The notes beneath the pieces are model-generated. The model saw only the letters and a list, made by a program, of their open reading frames with translations. It was not told the origin of the DNA and searched no databases. A stretch of 60,000 nt of DNA from Owenia fusiformis (Eukaryota; Annelida; Polychaeta; Sabellida; Oweniidae): NCBI GenBank assembly GCA_903813345.2, contig CAIIXF020000003.1, positions 2,820,109-2,880,108 on the forward strand. Direction: 5' to 3'. A program made the translations under genes and the position numbers. Position 1 is the first letter of the stretch. The number at the start of each line of letters is the position of its first letter. Below, piece after piece: positions 56,460 to 60,000 of the stretch.

Positions 56460-58650
56460 GTTTTCAATAACAACAATTACGTTGTCATATTATCATAAAA
56501 TAAATATAATTTTCTATGTCGTGTATGTGAACTTTATTTCAACTAATTTTGATGTTATTGGTATGGCCGTCAATTTTATAATTCTTTCATCAACCTGTTT
56601 GGCAATCCGAAGTTTTATACATATATAGGTATATACACTTTCTTTTAAATTTAATATACACAAACAATATATTTTCTCCAGTCGCTTCATTTCTTCTTTG
56701 CATGCTGGTTGATTTATAGTATTTTTGATGAATGACACATTAGCATTTTCTCAACTTATTCAAGGTGGGTTTATGCATGGTATTGTGAGATGTAATATGC
56801 TATTTCATATTATTTTGATGATCTTGTATGTTTTAATTGGTTTTAACTTGGAAACCCCCACATTGTTTGAATATTTTTGGGACACTATTTAGAGAAATTA
56901 ATGAAACCTGCTATTACTATACAACGGCTAATAATATTCATGATATTGTACACATATTGTTCACCAGCTTCCATAATAAGCAGCTTCATATGCACAAGTT
57001 CTAAAAGTTTAGTGCTAATATTAAAACCGTATTCATGGATATAATCCAAGGGTTTACTTAATACATGGGGCTTAGACTATGTCCCGAAAGCGAAACAAAA
57101 CGGCACGACATCTGCAGCTTTGTTCAGCATGTAATAGACCGAAGTGGACAATCTTAGAAGTATGGCAACCATCATTTGGGCAAACTTAACATTTTGATGT
57201 TCAAAAGTAGCGGTGAATGCCCGTGATCCCTATCCCAATAAAATAACAAAACAAGGCGTGTGTGGTTGGTTAGATGGCAGAAGCTTGTCTGTTAGACTGG
57301 TCATCGCCGGGAGGGGTGTGAGTGTAGACACCGTAATCCCCGGGGTTTTGATGGTCAGTCTAAGACGCTGCATTTTTACAAAACCCATTTACGCAACTCG
57401 ACAGCCCCCAAAACTGCCATGTTCAAAAGTAGCGGTTAATTTGATTGCCGATGTTATACAAATGTATATACTTTCCGTTCTATTCAAAAGCTAGTAATGA
57501 ACACGTCTGCATAAGGTTCCAATATATGATTGTGTTACCCTTTCCCCGATTCCCATCACTTGCAAAAAGGTAGAAAGGTGTTGCACATGTCTTTGCATAC
57601 AATCACAAAGGAAATAGTGCCATGCTTTTTTCTACAGCACGGCAAGATGGCTTCTAAGAAACTTACCACTTTCTACCCATTCAAATGACTTTGATCGTGG
57701 TGCTTGTATGGTAGAATGGATTTTACACAGGCACAAAGACAAGTTGAATATTCTTAACAAAGAATGCAATTTATCTTAGACATTTGCATATTCAATGCAA
57801 TGATACAGGTAAGGTATGTTAAAGTGGGTCAGGTATGCCTAGTTCTGTCATTTTCTCGTGTATAATCTTTCTTATCCGTGCGAGCTTATTTAGTCAAGTA
57901 TAGATTCCAATTTTTTCTTAGCAACTAGAACATCTTTTTTTAACTGCTCACATCGTAAGTATAAAGGAAATATGTTTACGTCAACTGTAAATCAAGATCA
58001 AAGATCAAGATCTAGCTTGAATCTTGTGATTTGAAACATTTTGAAATCCAGCTCTGTTGTGAGTACAATTTCTAAAAATTGGTATTTAATATTTATCAAA
58101 ACATAGAGTGGTGAACTCGTGTGAATTACGAAGATATTGCGTATCACGTGACATTCGCTATCAATGGTGTCTGGACAGGATGTAAGTTTTCTCCGATCAA
58201 GCCGGAAAAACGAATATTTGTGTATCTATACTTTGTTAACAGCGTTAAATCTCCCCCACTTATACTGTACATCATATCTCAGTCTTTCAAACGACTCTAA
58301 ATTCACAAGCAGAGGACGCATATTTTTGAGATGTCACTGCTTTTTGTTTCGAAAAATGATGGTGTCTGAACAGCTCTAGATTTACGTATGATGGTGTCTG
58401 TACACATTTTTAAAATACACGACTGGGATACTAAAGTGTATGTCAATGCATTATAAATGAGTATTTTTGCTTTGTTGACCGGCATTTGCTACAGAGAGGG
58501 TCCATGTTTTAGGCAAGCCCCAAAAGCCAAACTAAAATTCCCATCTAAGCATTCATTATCGTTACCTTTGAATTACTGATGTGTCCTAAGACGCTCCTTA
58601 CGACTGATATTAAAGTTTCTTCCCATTTGCGTATTTTCGAAATCAACTGA
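56460..58650. other. No gene recognised
   Basis: About 57255-57370 holds an imperfect inverted pair (GTCTGTTAGACTGGTCAT and ATGGTCAGTCTAAGAC). A 20-bp direct repeat (ATGTTCAAAAGTAGCGGT) lies at 57198 and 57419 around it, suggesting a small insertion. Confidence 0.4.
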
Positions 58651-58770
58651 CGGCTGATGGATTAACATACTATGTTATGGCAAGCTCTTTCAAATATGAA
58701 TGGTAAAGTGGCGGGTAATATTCTTATCAAAATGAATTGGTCATTAAATAGTAAGTTAAGCCATCAGCCG
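58651..58770. mobile_element. Small foldback element, copy A
   Basis: Arms CGGCTGATGGATTAACATAC and its approximate complement (GTAAGTTAAGCCATCAGCCG) enclose about 60 bp including CAAATATGAATGGTA. Confidence 0.7.
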
Positions 58771-59528
58771 AAAACCGAGATATTTAATAATCGCTACACT
58801 TTTTTGAACCACGCAGTATCATGGTATAACTGAGAAGCCCATTCGGAAATCGTTCTTTTACGATATTACATACTTGCCCTCTGTAAAAACCCCAAATCCA
58901 ATCCCACCTAGTAATTAACCTCTAACTATTCCATATGTTTTCCAAGAGAAATGATAGAAAATGAGGAATATACTTGCAATCGTATTGACTAAAATATATA
59001 AAAATCGTAGTAATTGGAAAAATGTATGGACACGTGTACGGAATGATCACTTTGAGCTGGTTTTATTTTCGCGGAGATTTTGAACTGCTGGCCGTTTTAT
59101 GTGCAGAATTGTTAAAATAAAGTTTTTTTGTTTTTTTAATTGATTTTTATTTCAGGTTTAGCAGCATTACAATTTAATAAATACAAATATTCAATATAAA
59201 ACGGTTCTACATTGATTTTACAATAAATCGCAGGAATTTCTGCCAAGAGCACCACCAATAGATAGAGTATTCAGTTGTTGTTACATTTCATGTAGATTAT
59301 TTAGATATATATACAAGATCCTCCTAGACAAATTCAAGTAATAAAGTTTATAAGTTCGATTTTTGATATGATTATTGATTTATATTAAAATAATAAGAAT
59401 GTTAATTAATAATTGGGAGGGGCAGATGAGTAATGCGCATGCGCATCGACGCATTTAAATTGCAGCGTAACACCAAATAATTGCTTCGTTAGGCTTTGCT
59501 TGTATTCGCGAATGTAACTTTCGGCTGT

Positions 59529-59652
59529 CGGCTACCAGATTAACCTACTACTTTATGGGAAACTCATTAACTTAAATATGAATAGTACCTGCCACTACTC
59601 CATCCATATTTAAATTAGTTGGTCATAAAATAGTAGGTTAATCCGGTAACCG
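59529..59652. mobile_element. Small foldback element, copy B
   Basis: Arms CGGCTACCAGATTAACCTAC and its approximate complement (GTAGGTTAATCCGGTAACCG). The middle TTAAATATGAATAGTACCTG corresponds to copy A, so the two are one family. Confidence 0.7.
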
Positions 59653-60000
59653 ATAGGCGTTAGTTGCATTCGCGAATAAAAGGTTGGATAAAGCCAGTGT
59701 GGACACAATTTTTTCTCTAACCTTCGTTACAAAAATGCTTCGTTAGACTCAACCCGGTAGTGTAGCAGGTAACAGTAAAGGCCTAATCTGTAAGTTATTC
59801 TGACTTTTCAGCTTATGACGAAAGTAAGGTTAAGATTTGGAGACAGAATCAAGTGAATATTTTCCATCTTCCAAATGCAAATGTCTCGTTTTCCAATTGG
59901 GTTTTGAGAATTGCCCTCTATAACTAATCTTCAGAATCTTCAGTAAATTGAAATAGAAAAACAATTCGAGAAGATTATTTGGTATTTATTTCTAAAATAC

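Overview
The window looks like AT-rich genomic DNA of an invertebrate animal; the phylum cannot be fixed from the sequence. Evidence: spliced genes with short symmetrical phase-1 exons encoding secreted EGF-like and sushi/CAP proteins, canonical GT..AG introns, and a very high load of DNA transposons, foldback elements, satellites and LINE remnants. There are no operons, bacterial genes or CRISPR arrays.

The left edge (1-4.4 kb) is the only dense coding block. It is part of a Polinton/Maverick (adintovirus-like) element, all on the + strand: the tail of an upstream gene, a double-jelly-roll major capsid protein, an adenain-like cysteine protease, a DDE integrase with a chromodomain, an FtsK/HerA-type packaging ATPase and two small unassigned proteins. 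The frames are intact and packed almost end to end. PolB, the left terminus and a convincing right terminus are not visible. Two TATAAATA motifs contain the stop codon of one gene and lie about 40 nt before the next ATG, suggesting gene-by-gene promoters.

From 4.5 to 27.4 kb the window is almost entirely repeats: short tandem arrays (5.1-5.6 kb), a ~92-bp minisatellite (6.8-7.9 kb) split by a 1.47-kb TIR element full of CTCCCGT repeats, a decayed two-exon gene fragment (9.9-10.7 kb), three near-identical 2.1-kb tandem units (12.4-18.7 kb), a 281-bp MITE with an 8-bp target-site duplication, a diverged ~0.5-kb repeat family (19.6-22.0 kb) and AT-rich sequence in which I see no genes.

From 27.5 to 32.2 kb a minus-strand gene for a secreted EGF-like protein can be assembled (signal-peptide exon plus three phase 1-1 exons; its 3' end is not found). 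At 33.2-36.1 kb two adjacent PIF/Harbinger-like elements share TTA duplications and both keep a TATA box, ATG and the start of a lost ORF. A TIR element (36.2-37.5 kb), a ~0.9-kb direct duplication carrying one open and one broken exon copy (38.0-40.5 kb) and LINE fragments (42.2-45.0 kb) follow.

From 45.8 to 53.1 kb a complete five-exon minus-strand gene for a secreted sushi-CAP protein of 260 residues can be read; its introns hold several MITEs. A divergent + strand signal-peptide exon lies at 55.15 kb, a tRNA-derived SINE head at 56.0 kb and two related small foldback elements near the right edge.
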